Position numbers and translations under genes: made by a program. Under the pieces are notes generated by a model, which had not been told where the DNA came from, made no database searches, and saw nothing but the letters and a program-made list of their open reading frames with translations. A stretch of DNA of 64,000 nt from Locusta migratoria (taxonomy: Eukaryota; Arthropoda; Insecta; Orthoptera; Acrididae): positions 756,906,506 through 756,970,505 of the forward strand of contig CM048745.1 of the NCBI GenBank assembly GCA_026315105.1. The letters run 5' to 3'. Position 1 is the first letter of the stretch. Each line of letters starts with the position of its first letter. Shown one piece after another: positions 32,600-43,789 of this stretch.

Positions 32600-33450
32600 A
32601 TATCATTGGAGTAGATAAGCAACTAAAATCACTTAACAAGAACTAGTCTTCTGGTCCGGACTGTATACTCATTAGATTTCTATCTGATTGTGCTGAAGCG
32701 ATAGCTCCTTACTTAACAGCCATATACAACCGCTCTCTCATAGAAGGATCAGTACCAAAAGATTGGAAAGTTGCACAGGTCACACCTATATTCAAGAAAG
32801 GCAGTAGGTGTAACCCATTAAACTACAGGCGTATTTCATTGACGTTTTGGAACATATCCTGTATTCAAATATTATGATTATCTGGAACAGAATGATCTAT
32901 TGACCCAAGATAAACACGGATTTAGAAAACATCGTTCATGCGAAACACAACTAGCTCTTTATTCACACGAAGTGATCAGTGCTATCGACAAGGGTTTGCA
33001 AATCGATTCCGTATTTCTTGACTTCCAGAAGGCTTTTGAGCCGCGGTGGAGTACCCGAGCGGTCTAAAGCGTCTCGCTGCGGAGCGCGCGGTTGCTCGCC
33101 GTGGAGGTTCGAGTCCTCCCTGGGGCATGGGTGTGTGTATTTGTCTTTAGGTTAGTTTACCTAGGTTTAAGTAGTTTGTAAGCTACGGACTGATGACCAC
33201 GGAGTTTGGTCCGATAGAATTACAAACATTTGAAGGCTTTTGACACCGTACCTCACAAACGGCTTTTAATCAAATTGCGTGGTTATGGTATATCGCCCCA
33301 AATTTGCAACTGGATAGGTGATTTCTTGTCAGAGAGGACACAGTTTGTGGTAATCGATGGTAAACCATCGACTAAAACAGAGGTCGTATCGGGCGTTCCA
33401 CAGGGTAGTGTTATTGGTCTTCTGCTGTTCCTTATTTTCTCGCTGACAAA
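32600..33450 (+). pseudogene. CR1-like reverse transcriptase, interrupted by SINE-A
   Basis: Segments in order: SGPDCILIRFLSDCAEAIAP, KDWKVAQVTPIFKKGSRCNP with NYR-ISLT, then DLLTQDKHGFRKHRSCETQL, then VFLDFQKAF broken by the SINE, resuming with DTVPHKRLLIKLRGYGISPQ, WIGDFLSERTQFVVIDGKPS and VVSGVPQGSVIGLLLFLIF. The first catalytic Asp (LDFQKAFD) is present. The downstream FADD-type motif is missing because similarity stops at about 33450. Confidence 0.82.
33040..33231 (+). mobile_element. SINE-A inserted in LINE reverse transcriptase
   Basis: Near-consensus copy. The target duplication GAAGGCTTTTGA is at 33028-33039 and 33232-33243. Removing the SINE plus one duplication restores the DFQKAFDTVPHKRL frame exactly. 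Confidence 0.95.
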
Positions 33451-34082
33451 CCCAGCAAAATTATGAAAGGAAAATAGTTCACGCTTACTACTTTTTCGCT
33501 GTTGATGTACTAAAACTACGGCATTTGACATGTCGTTACTATGTATAATAACCATCCCGAGCAACGCCGGGTTTTCAGCTTGTTTCTAATAAAGGATGGG
33601 ATGAAATGGAATTGTAAGTAATTAATATTCACTTAAAGCGCTTGTCATTACTTAGCCACGAGACAGATGAAAGAGAGTAGTAGAATGTAACGACAGAAAG
33701 TTGACGTCATATTCATCTGTTATCTTAGAAAGATGTAACAATGAATAAAACACTGTCTGTATTTAATTACACTTAGGCATTAGTTGCTTAAATTTTAAAA
33801 TATTATTCAGTCACTTCAAGACTTCAAGCTGTGTAACTTACGGCCCTGACGATTTTGTTCATCAATTACTCGAAAACGACAGCACTTAGCAACTTCCAAC
33901 AAGCTTGACACATAATTTCAAATCATTATGAAAATTCTTCTCGTTGACAACCCTCAATAATGAAGAAAAAGTTTGTAGATTACTACATTTTTGCTGTTCA
34001 TGTGGTCAAACTTCAAAAACCAGACATGGCATTTTAATTTATTACTTCCTTACTACTATCTCTATTCGCACCACCCTTTGCA
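33451..34082. other. No gene recognised
   Basis: Sequence after the LINE breakpoint. CATCCCGAGCAACGCCGGG near 33552 is a small GC-rich block in otherwise AT-rich DNA. Nothing else recognised. Confidence 0.45.
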
Positions 34083-34102
34083 CGCACGCGCGCGCGCGCG
34101 CG

Positions 34103-34151
<49 letters not shown>
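34083..34151. repeat. (CG)n(CA)n microsatellite
   Basis: About 28 bp of CG repeats followed by about 41 bp of CA repeats. Confidence 0.95.
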
Positions 34152-34153
<2 letters not shown>

Positions 34154-34288
34154 TTCACATGTTCCAGAGTGAATGTATCCGCGAGACCACACTATTCTAC
34201 GACAATTAGTTCAGGAGAAATGAATCACAGACATTTAAGATACAGAGAAAACTACCTATTGCTTCAAATGGCCTGCGAATTCCTCTGT

Positions 34289-34481
34289 TTTCAAATGTTT
34301 GTATAGCTTATGGGACTTAACTACGGGGTCATCAGTCCCTAAACATACAAACTACTTATGAACTAGCTAAGACTAAGGACGGCACATATATCCATTTCCG
34401 AGGGGGGATTCGATCCCCCGATTGTAGTGGCCGTGCAGATCGTGATTGGCGCACCTCAGTCCCCTCGGCCACCGCGGTCGG
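34289..34481 (-). mobile_element. SINE-B
   Basis: Antisense copy with the tail on the left (TCAAATGTTTGTATAGC) and the head on the right (CACCGCGGTCGG). The B box is slightly altered (GGATTCGATCC on the plus strand). Confidence 0.85.
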
Positions 34482-34649
34482 TTCCGACTGTCTTTATCCA
34501 GTGCTTCATAGTGAGAGCACAAACCGACTTCAATTTCAAACCTGAACTTTTTCTCGTTTACATGGTTAACTTCAAATATGTAACTTAACTCAAACATTTT
34601 AAACTGTTTTATACATCGCAGTTCGAATTGAGGTGTACTGGTATAAGTT

Positions 34650-34831
34650 ACAATGTGTGTAAAGTCTAATGGGACCAAACTGGTATGGTTATCAGTCCCT
34701 ACTACTTTTCAATGTAACTTAAACTAAGGACAACACAAACATCCATGCCCGAGGAAGGATCGAACCTCCGACGGGAGCGACCTCGCAGTCCATGACATGA
34801 TGCCATAGACACTCGTCCACTCCGCGTCGGC
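34650..34831 (-). mobile_element. SINE-A2
   Basis: Antisense copy with tail complement TGGGACCAAACTGGTATGG, B-box complement GATCGAACCTCCGACGGG and head complement ending CTCCGCGTCGGC. Confidence 0.8.
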
Positions 34832-35209
34832 GGTATTTTATAAACGTTGGTTGTGATATGTTGAATTACGACGAGTACCATTTTAAATTCTGCAGCGCAT
34901 CATAAATTAAACTTTTAATACCTTACGCCGTGCCTAAGACGTATAAGGTACCACTAACCCGTCGGTTGTCACTCATTCTTCAAGTTTTTGCTCCCGTCGC
35001 TAGCGGTGGCACTCGCAGTGAAATGTTTTGCTTTCACACAGTCCTTATATATTGCATTTTTTTAAACGTCAGCTTGAGGTACTCAATTATCAATGCATGA
35101 AGTTTTTATAACAGTGTTCAATAAAATAAATGAAGTGATAGACCATATTCAAATTTTATTGCAATCTTTTTGCAGTTTGCGATAAACTGATTTTGACTTC
35201 TTACATTAT
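34832..35209. other. No gene recognised
   Basis: AT-rich sequence without frames or repeats of note. Confidence 0.4.
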
Positions 35210-35505
35210 ATTTGTCCGATTCGATAGCACAGTGGTAGAGTGCCAGAATATGAATCTAAAGGTCGCGAGTTCGATCCCCGCCATGTCCCTGAGATTTTTA
35301 TCTGTCACTTTCCATTTCTTTCATCTCATCTCTGATGAGAATAATATCGAGTAGCAACGTGGTTAGAAATCCACGTTAAACCGAAGCCCCCCCCCCCCCA
35401 GTTCGAAGGTCGGAGGGAGGCAACGGCATACCACCTCCAAATAGGAACATGCCTAGTAAAACACTATGGTGTTCAAATCTTCGGATTGTTGATTGCTTTA
35501 CCTTA
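35210..35505 (+). mobile_element. SINE-E (tRNA-like head, distinct body)
   Basis: A tRNA-like head at 35218-35285 has an A box ATAGCACAGTGGTAGAG and a B box GAGTTCGATCC. The body contains TCTGATGAGAATAATATCGAG and, after a run of about 15 C, GGAGGCAACGGCATACC and ACATGCCTAGTAAAACAC. Head and body are unrelated to SINE-A to D. Confidence 0.65.
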
Positions 35506-35989
35506 CCATGATATATAGAGTGAAGACAAATACAAGACTTTGAAGATGATGAATATGGGGGCCCAAGCATATCTCTAGTTCCATGTTCATGTCAGAGAAT
35601 ACAACAGAATCACTCACTGTAATTCCAGACGTTCTGGAGTTCAGAGACGTTGCTTAAAATTCGATAATAATCTTCCAGTAATATCGAATCATCTTCGCAC
35701 AGAAATTATTATTAGTGGAGCGTGCGTATTTCATAACAAAAGCCGTCTAAGTGGCGCAGCACCATCAACTGAGCGTCTAATACCAAAGGACGGTAGTGGA
35801 GAAGAAGGAACTTGAGTTAACCGATCGTGGTTATCGTATTCACTGAAAAATAATGCAGCGTACTGCTTTTGTTGCTTACTGTTTGCTTCATCCAATTCCG
35901 CTACATAATCATCTTTCGTATCTGCATCTGGTTTCAATAAATGGAGCAATAAAAATAAATCGATCAGTCAAGAAAGGTCCAAATCATCG

Positions 35990-37850
35990 AAAGTTCTTTA
36001 CAATTTGGAAAGAAACAGAAAGGTGATCTAATGAAATGAGAATTGATTTATCATTGGAGACAATTATACTGTCCGAAAAAGAAAGACGGCGAAATATATT
36101 GCAACGAATTTTAGCTTGCATGAGGTATCTGATTAAGCAAACTCTTCCTCTGCGTGGTACAAATGTGAGAAACCTATTATCTTTACTTAAACTTGTGGCG
36201 CAGTTTGATCCACTACTAGTAAATCATCTTAAAAAGTCACGGAAACGCCGAGAACTGTATCACACATATCACCACGAATTAAAAATTAATTCATTCATCT
36301 GCTGGCATCCACAGTTCGAAATAAAGTAACAAGTGACATTAAAATAAATAAATATTATGAAATTTTATTTTATTTAACTCCTGATGTCGCTCATCGAGAG
36401 CAAATGTCACAAATCTTTAGGTATGTAGATATTGATTTTACCAACAAAAGTTTCTATCAACGAATCTTTTTTTTGAATTTGTTGAAATACACTCTAAAAA
36501 TGCAGCCTCAATTGAAAAAAGAATGTTAGAAAAATTACATTACGATCAGATTTCATTATAACGCTGTAGATCACGATATTATGATAATGCTGTCGTGATG
36601 TTAAGTCACATATCTGGCGTTCGGCAAAGAATTTTGTAAAAAAATAATAAAGCATTATTTGTAAATTGTGATAATAGCTCCTTAAAGTTAGTAGGAATTA
36701 CTGCAGCTAAGCAAGATCCAACTGTTGTAACGCGTTTTAGAGTACTTGAAAACACATTCCTCTTTTTCTCGCCTTCAAAATTACGATGGGAACTATTAAA
36801 AAATGCTTTTAAATAAAACTGTCAAACGTGAATCTGAAACACGATGGAGCGCTAGGGCACAATCGGTTAGCGTTATTGTCGGTGGTCTGGAAGAATTAGT
36901 AGAACTATTAGAAAAATTAGTGGAGGACAGTACTACCACAAGTGACACCAGAAGTGAAGTTAGAGTTTTATTGTAAAATGTACTGAATTTCACTTTATAA
37001 TTATAGTCCACTCCTGGCATGAAATCTTGAGAACTTATAGCGTGCAGGTCAGATTACAAGATCCTAAAATGAAGTTTAGAGAAGCGTTCCATAATCTTGA
37101 ATCATTAGTGACTGAACTTGCAGAAATTTGAGAAGAGCACTGCGAACAAGCAATAGAAAACGCGAAGTCCCTCTGTGAAAAGTGGGATCTTCGTACAACA
37201 ACCCGTATTCGAAGACGTCGAAAAATACCCGGAGAATTGGGTGGCGATGTTGGCCATTCTACAGAAAGTGAAGTTTCTCACGTTATGAAAAGCGTTGTTG
37301 ATAGTCTGCAGCAAGAAATAAGTACAAGATTTTCATGACTACGCGATCTTAATTACAAATTTGGAGTTATACTGGAAGTTGAAATTTTATTAAAGGAGAA
37401 TAATCATGATAACGGACTTTAAAAGAGCTATAAAAATTTTGGTAAATTTTATAACACAGATTTTAATGGAACAGAACTTTATGTCGAAATATGTGACTGC
37501 AAAACGTTGCTTCGCAGTCGAAAAGATAGTGAACCTAAAACACCAATTGAGCTTCTTACCTTTGTAATCTCATACGGAGAAGATGTTTTTCCAAAACTGA
37601 GAGTCGCACTTCAATTACTCCCTACTATTTCAGTGTCTATTTGTAGTTGTAAACGTTCGTTCCGCAAACTGAAATTAATTATCACAAATCCACGTTCAAC
37701 TGTGGGACAAGATCACCTAAATGACCTAGCATTTTTAACCGAGGAAAGAGAAAATTTAGAATTGATCGACTTTGATGAAATAATTGATAACTTTGCAGCA
37801 TCAAAGGCAAGAAAAATGTATATGCAGTACTTATCTGTATTGATATTTTA
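35990..37850 (+). pseudogene. hAT transposase (DUF4371 / C-terminal dimerisation type)
   Basis: Broken frames follow the order of the ZMYM1-like branch of hAT transposases. A 98-codon frame (36036-36329) has the DUF4371 pattern RILACMRYLIKQTLPLRGTN, LLSLLKLVAQFDPLLVNHLK. Then YYEILFYLTPDVAHREQMSQ and IFRYVDIDFTN near 36350-36440, and ALFVNCDNSSLKLVGITAAK with QDPTVVTRF near 36650-36740. The last frame (37507-37830) has the dimerisation segment FPKLRVALQLLPTISVSICS and CKRSFRKLKLI, NPRSTVGQDHLNDLAFLTEE. At least six stops or frameshifts make it inactive. No zinc finger or terminal repeats were identified. Confidence 0.78.
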
Positions 37851-37860
37851 TAACATTATG

Positions 37861-38095
37861 TTTGTTGGGGTTGGGTTGTTTGTTTGGGGTAGGGGGACTA
37901 AACTACTGAGGTTATCAGTACCCCGGTGGAGAGGGGAAGGAGTGAGGTTAGGAAAGGAGGGGAGGGGGAAAGGAAATGCAGTCCGGGAAGTAAAGAAGGA
38001 AGTAAGACTGCATTAGCTCGGGGCCCCGTACTCGCCACGCACTTACTCACGAAAGAACCGTGAGCCCTCTGGGGGCTTATGTTAGTTAAACAAGA
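37861..38095 (+). repeat. Unclassified GC-rich repeat after hAT pseudogene
   Basis: Begins GTTGGGGTTGGGTTGTTTG and includes GACTAAACTACTGAGGTTATC, a G/A-rich stretch and CGTGAGCCCTCTGGGGGC. Composition differs sharply from both flanks, suggesting an insertion. The apparent C-terminal 60 codons of the 37507-38016 frame come from it and are not transposase. Confidence 0.45.
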
Positions 38096-38517
38096 TATAT
38101 GTTTGTGTAAATGTTTTAACTTTGTTTTCTTGTTCAAAAACTGTATGTGTCAAAACTTGTGTGTATGTAAAATGAATTTATCTTTTTAATTACTTCTACA
38201 TGATAGCACATCTGATTTTCCTCACGGACCCAGATACTTTACCGAATCCAATCCTAGTCTTTGTAACTCGATTTTTGCCTCACATTAAAGCCTAACTTTA
38301 ACCTGTCTTGCTGTTTATCCCCTAAAAATCTTATTTCTGGAAGCGCGGCTAAGTAGTGACTAATGTTTTACAGATAGTTTAAGGTAGGTACAACGATCTG
38401 CTATAATTTCATTATAATATTAAAGCAGTACATTCAATATATTATTACATTTATTTCTGGAAGGATAGGGCATCAATGAAGTATAGTGTTGTACCACGGG
38501 AACCTGGTTGGAGCGTG

Positions 38518-38520
<3 letters not shown>
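38096..38520. other. No gene recognised
   Basis: AT-rich sequence with nothing recognised. Confidence 0.4.
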
Positions 38521-38560
<40 letters not shown>

Positions 38561-38566
38561 GGTGGG
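38521..38566. repeat. (TG)n(GGGT)n microsatellite
   Basis: About 31 bp of TG followed by three to four GGTG units. Confidence 0.95.
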
Positions 38567-38639
38567 GACGGCAATAAAATGTCGTGCCCCGGGCACCAGT
38601 TTCATTCGCTACGCCATTGAGCGAACCAAAGGCTACGTT

Positions 38640-39085
38640 TTAATGGCAGAATACTTCGAAGACGCAACATTTCTACTAAATAAACTGGCTACCCTACACT
38701 TCTGTGTCCAATTTTGGAGTACTGCTGCACATTGTCGGATCCATACTTTGACGGAGGATATAGAGAAAGTCCACAGAAGGGTAGGGGGAGAGAGAGTCAC
38801 GGAAATGATGCACAAGCTGGGATAGAAATCATTAAAAGAAAGGCGTTTTATTCATTGCGGCAAGATCTATTTGCGAAATTTCTTTCAACAACTTTCTCCT
38901 CCGAATGCGAAATAATCACCATAATAAAATAAGAGAAATGAGATAGAAAATGGAAAAATTTTGGTGTTCCTTTTTCCCAAGCGCTATTAGAGAATGAAAC
39001 GGTAGAGGAATATCAAAAGCGGTTTGACGAACCCTCTGCCATGCAATTAAATGTGATTTGCAGAGTATATATGCTGATATAGAAT
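38640..39085 (+). pseudogene. CR1-like LINE 3' end
   Basis: Broken frames match the end of CR1-type ORF2: EYCCTLSDPYFDGG (38714 onward), then near 38970 FFPSAIRE and EEYQKRFDEPSAM. The terminal GATTTGCAGAGTATATATGC near 39055 looks like the family's 3' end. It is probably from the same or a close family as the 29220 and 48070 copies, which both lack this part. Confidence 0.65.
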
Positions 39086-39405
39086 TTCCGGTCACATGAT
39101 CTATGACCATAGATGGTCACATAGAGAACAAGCGAAACCTAACGATTTGTCGGAGAAACGCTTGGTGCACTCTGCGTCATCAGCGATAACACAGAGCGAT
39201 AGTATCAGGCCCGTGACCGATGACGTCACACGCGTCACGTTTTTCGGACGCTCATTTTTTTTCTATCAGAGCATAGACATCTCCATGTCAAAAACTCCAA
39301 AAGTCTGACGACCTCTGACATACACGTTCGCGCGCAGTGTGACTCTCATACAAATACTGAAGCAGGCCATCAAACCGGGCGGTTAATGATCCGCTTGGTT
39401 ACAGA
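39086..39405. other. No gene recognised
   Basis: Unique-looking sequence. A 70-codon frame has no recognisable feature. Confidence 0.4.
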
Positions 39406-39498
39406 TGGCCGCGGCGGAGAGGCCGAGCGCATTGACGCGCTTTGCTACGATTCACGAGTCTGTTCCCCGTCGGGGGTTCGAATCCCCTCTTGGGCATG
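39406..39498 (+). mobile_element. SINE-C head
   Basis: GGCCGCGGCGGAGAGGCCGAG with B box GGGGGTTCGAATCC and TTGGGCATG. Only the tRNA-like head is present. The adjoining sequence is the 3' end of the antisense LINE. Confidence 0.7.
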
Positions 39499-39499
39499 T

Positions 39500-41036
39500 A
39501 TATTTTTTATTTATTTATTTTTGTGGCTTCAGGGCGCACAACTTCACAGGTCATTAGCGCCCAGATCGGAACAGAGATTCGCTAGATCTCGAAAAAATTG
39601 ATTGCTACCAGATAGAGTATCAAGAGAAGGCTAAAAACAAAAGATAAGAAAACAATTAAAAGGGTTAAATATCCTTTGATAAATTGGCCATGTTGATAAA
39701 ACGCAAAACTCGAGCAGCTGCTCGTGTGTCATCAGCTAAAAGTTCCTCCAGAGTAGACGGAAAGTGAAGGGCTACACGGAGATAATTAAAATTAACACAA
39801 GACAGTAAAACATGTCGCACCGTCAGCAATTCACCGCAGGAGCACAGCGGTGTAGGGTCTGCGGTTAGCAAATGACGGTGGATGAAACGGCAGTTACCGA
39901 TCCGCAACCGGGCCAGGATGACCTCTCGCCGAGAGGGGGCAGAGGAGGTCCTCCAAGCGGTCAGGATCGGGTTTATGGTTCTCAATTTATTGTCATGGAG
40001 TGAGAACCACGCACTGTGCCAGGACGACACAATACTCCGTACTCCGGCGAATAGCCCGTTGAACATCGTCTGATGGGATGCAAAAAAGTAGCCATGCGAG
40101 GCAAACGAGCTGCTGCCTTGGCTGCTATGTCGGCGGTCTCATTTCCGGGCACACCCATGTCGCCAGGGACCCACAGAAAACAAACGTGACAGCTATTATC
40201 TGCTAGCAACTGGAGAGAGCGTTGGGTTCGATACACGAGAGGATAGGTCGAGAAAGGGTCCTTTAGGCTCTGCAGGGCACTAAGGGAGTCCGAACAGATA
40301 GCATAAAAAGGATGGCGGCGGCGGCGAGTATATAAAACAGCCTGGTGGAGGGCAAAAAGGTCGGCCGTGAAATTCGAGCACCGGTCAGGAAGCTTGTATT
40401 GGAAACGGTCGTCCCCGACGACGAAGGCAGATCCGACACCGTCAGTGCTCTTGGAACCATCAGTGTAGATAAATATGGCATTATCGAACCACGAACGGAG
40501 TTCGACAAGCCTCAAGCGGTATACCAAATCCGGAGAGCTCTCCTTGGGGAGCGAACTAAGTTCAAGGTGGGTGTGAACCTGGGCCTGATGCCACGGTGGC
40601 AATGGGTTCTCGCTCAACCGAAAGGTTGAAGGAAGGGTAAAATCGGGCCACTGAAGCAGGCGGCGAAACCGAACTCCAGGTGGAAGCAAGGCTATCGCAG
40701 ACAACTGATATTGGCGATCGAGTGAGTCGTCAAAAAAGTAATGGGTAAGTTGGATGGTTGGGCATCGACCGCAGGCGGCATGCGTACCGACACAAGAGTA
40801 TGTCACGCCGAGTGGTCAAAGGTAATACAGCAGCTTCGGCATACAGACTTTCAACAGGGCTGGTATAAAATGCACCGGTCGCCAGGCGTAATCCCCGATG
40901 GTGAATAGAGTTGAGACGGTGGAGAAGCGACGGCCGTGCAGAAGAGTATACAAGGCTTCCGTTGTCGAGCTTCGACTGGACAATGGTCTGGTAAAGGTGA
41001 AACAGGACGGTACGATCCGCTCCCCATGATGTGCCA
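39500..41036 (-). pseudogene. I-like LINE, RNase H and C-terminal part
   Basis: Minus-strand frames. The region after the reverse transcriptase (40816-41037) reads TSWGADRTVLFHLYQTIVQS, then HHRGLRLATGAFYTSPVESL. The frame 39982-40806 contains a ribonuclease H domain: IFIYTDGSKSTDGVGSAFVV (first catalytic Asp), SNFTADLFALHQAV (position of the catalytic Glu), AICSDSLSALQSL (second Asp) and FLWVPGDMGVPGNETADIAA (final Asp). The frame 39665-40066 holds the C-terminus with a CX1CX9HX4C-like motif (CSCGELLTVRHVLLSC). LINEs carrying RNase H belong to the I group. The 3' UTR lies at 39500-39660. Confidence 0.82.
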
Positions 41037-41039
41037 CTG

Positions 41040-41567
41040 TAGACCAGTCAAATCGTACAAAAAAAGGGGCTACAAACGCAAATCGTGATGTAGTTCTAAT
41101 TTTTTGATATGTTGTTAGGACCAGTTAGAGTAGTATGAAACCAAGTTTGCAGCTACGAAAACCCTGTGCTTCCAGAGTTATAAGGGAAAAACTCCGAAAT
41201 TTTCGGACTTTTTTTAGATTTTGCCTTGTAACGCATAAACTATGAGATTTACGATGTTAGTAGTTTGTACCATTTCCAAAGTACATAGAATTTGTAACAA
41301 TTTAAGCCTAACTGCAGCGTTATACGTCAAATAGTTTACTAGATATGAAGCGTCAAAAATGGGCTTATTTTTACCAAAAATGAAAATTTTAAGTTTGGCT
41401 CTGATTTCGAGCTGAATATTGGCATAACCGCTCATCCTGCGAGAATAGGCATGTGAATTGAAGTTGTAGTAAATTTTATTAGCTTTAAAATAAGCACAAG
41501 ATGAACTCTCTAGAGTGAGTAGTTCTCTTCAAATTGTAAAAAAACGGAAAGTCAGGAAACTGAAATT
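41040..41567 (+). repeat. Left terminal inverted repeat
   Basis: About 528 bp, inverse of 43790-44325. Landmarks include GGACCAGTTAGAGTAGTATG, CGAAATTTTCGGACTTTTT and GAACTCTCTAGAGTGAG. The reading frame of the internal gene stays open into the inner edge of this arm. Confidence 0.93.
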
Positions 41568-43660
41568 GTAACGACCTGTGGTGCAGTATTATCGAATGAC
41601 TGTACTTATGAAGAGATTCATTCAGGCAGAGAGGATGGGGGATTGGGAACTACACTTGGATACAATAAGCAAAATGCTTCCTTTCTTTCACTCAGCGGGC
41701 CATTTTTTTACGCCAAAAGTGCTCGTCTATATTTACAGGACATGAGTAACCTACAACACCGAATGGTCCCAGAGGAATTTACTGTTTTCACTAGAGGAGA
41801 CTTCACGATTCGCAGATCTCATACATTTTGGTCAAGGCTGTGCACAGATTTAACTATCGAACAGGTTCTAATGAGATCAGTGAAGAGACAGGGAGGATTA
41901 ACTCACGGCCGTGGTATATCCAGCAGTGTGCTTTCGCGGTGGACAGGAGGAATGGTGTACATGTTAAACATGTGCGAAGAGCTGGAACGTTTTTGGGACA
42001 TTTCTTCTGTAACATCAGAACAACACGTTGACATGAGGTCAGCACAGATGATACAATACACTGCTGACTTGGAAAAACTTAATAAATGGTTCAGTATCCA
42101 TCATCCATTTCCATCTACAGACAAAATACTATCCATCAGCAACGGAACCGTGGGAAGTGCTGAAATAAATTGCCACCTATCTCAGGAAAAAGGCATTGAA
42201 GGGGTCAAGAAAATAACTGGCAGCTCGTTTGGCAAAGTAACTTTCAAAAGAAAAGACAAAGTTGTAACTTTGTCGACAATCACGAAGTCCATTAAAGTAT
42301 ACAAGAAGCGTGTCGACGTTAATCCAAGGATGTGTATCACAAAAAAGTCGGACAGTGACCTGAAAGAGCATTTTAAGTTCGAACTGGTCCATTATCCACT
42401 GGCATTGTTCAACGAAGAGGGGATGCGTAAGGGAGCGAAGCCAACTTTTTATGCTATCTGGCACAGAAACGACTCGATGAAGGCTATAGTTGCTACCTAC
42501 ATTACCTACACTTTAAACAACTTTGGTAGGAACGTCGCAGTGGTGTTTGATGGATGTCCTGAAGATGGAGCCCTCAGGAGTACTAAAACTGCAGACCGAT
42601 TGCGCCGCTGCGCTGCCCTTTCTTGCAATGAGATCGTATTTGACTCTTCAACCATCATCAAATGCCCCAGGAGAAAGTGTTAGCCAACAACTCAAACAAA
42701 AGACGTCTCATTGACCAACTGTGCTCTGCGTTTGAACTCGAGGGCATTGAAACTAAGAGAGTAACAGAAGACGTAGACCGCGACATTATCTGCACTGCCC
42801 TCGATAAAAGCGTATCATACGAGAACGTGATCGTGGTTGGGGAGGATGGGGACTTACTCGTTCTCCTTTGCGGCTTGGGCTCTACCGTCCGAAATGTTTA
42901 TTCTCAGAAAAACAATAGAGACGAGTCAAGCAGTACTCAGTTTTCCACTACTTCTTTCTGTTGAGGAGAAATAGAATTGCCCTCCGAATTTGAACTCTTC
43001 CTACATGCATTTAGCGGATGTGACAACTTCCGCTCTTTTCTGGCAAGGAAAAATAAAATTGTGGAGTGTTCTTCACAGGTACAAGTACCTGATTGACCTG
43101 GCCGCTGTGTTTCTGTTGCCAGATACTAGTCATGAAATTATAGCTGATGATGGAGAGGGACACATCCTTCGACAACCTACACGGCCTTCGATTCCGCCTG
43201 TTCGTCAAGTCAGCAACCAATGCGAAGGTGGACCTAGGACGTTTGCCCCCGACCAAAGAAGCTGCTTTCTTCCATTCCTTCCGCTCATATCACCAAGTGC
43301 AAACATGTTTGGCAGTGGCGAAGGATGCTACACAGTGGGGTTGGTCGAAGAGCTCCGTTGGTCTATTACCAGTAACAACATTATGTGAACCAGCCCCACC
43401 TAAACGTCTCAGATTGCTCTAATGTAAGTGCAAGAAGGGATGCATGGGAGCCGGGCTTCAGTGCTCAGCTTTGTGCACTCACTGCTCTGGTACCACTTGC
43501 TATAACGTCACTACGAGTCTGATCTACGAGGATGAAGACAATTACGATGATCTCCCGCCTTCGGACGAACAGCCAGGAATGGATGCAGCACCGCAGGAGC
43601 CTCCTTATGTCCTAGAACACGACTGTGAGCAACCAGGACCTTCTAAGAAACCAAAACAGT
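41560..43660 (+). pseudogene. FEN/PIN-like nuclease with C-terminal cysteine cluster, frameshifted
   Basis: The frame is open from the inner edge of the left arm. It begins with CGAVLSNDCTYEEIHSGRED and GGLGTTLGY, passes FTIRRSHTFWSRLCTDLTIE and QVLMRSVKRQGGLTHGRGIS, and reaches a nuclease-like region. There VVFDG (about 42540), EDVDRDIICTALDKS (about 42770), IVVGEDGDLLVLLCG (about 42825) and FLHAFSGCD (about 43000) place acidic residues as in PIN/FEN nucleases. A later segment is SFRSYHQVQTCLAVAKDATQ with WGWSKSSVGLLPVTT, then CKCKKGC...CSALCTHCSG, a cysteine cluster resembling CXC repeats. At least three single-base frameshifts (near 42655, 43020 and 43160) and one stop before CKCKKGC inactivate this copy. 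I know similar uncharacterised proteins occur widely in metazoan genomes. The nuclease assignment is inference from motifs. Confidence 0.75.
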
Positions 43661-43789
43661 GAGAGTTTTCAGTTATTGAAATGTATGTTTGTTATTACAC
43701 AATTGCATTTCTTTAAAGACAGTGGTATACATTTTTATTTCTTTGCATGCCCAAAATTTGTCATTAGTGTTTAGACTCATTTCTTCAAA

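Larger units (their letters stand above)
29220..33450 (+). mobile_element. CR1-like LINE with nested insertions, copy 1
   Basis: In order: a poorly defined 5' region, ORF1 (29488-30275 and on from 30711), endonuclease (about 31230-31640) and reverse transcriptase (about 32600-33450). At least five later insertions interrupt it: SINE-B at 30278 (itself holding a foldback), an AAAT microsatellite at about 31643, SINE-B with a long A/T tail at 31843, a 72-bp foldback remnant at 32216 and SINE-A at 33040. It ends abruptly after GVPQGSVIGLLLFLIF, so the 3' third is gone. A second ORF1-endonuclease copy is at 48070-50215. Confidence 0.8.

Noticed and set aside
34083..34306. Frames through the CG/CA repeat
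   Set aside because: The Ala-Arg and His-Thr repeats in them are translated microsatellite.
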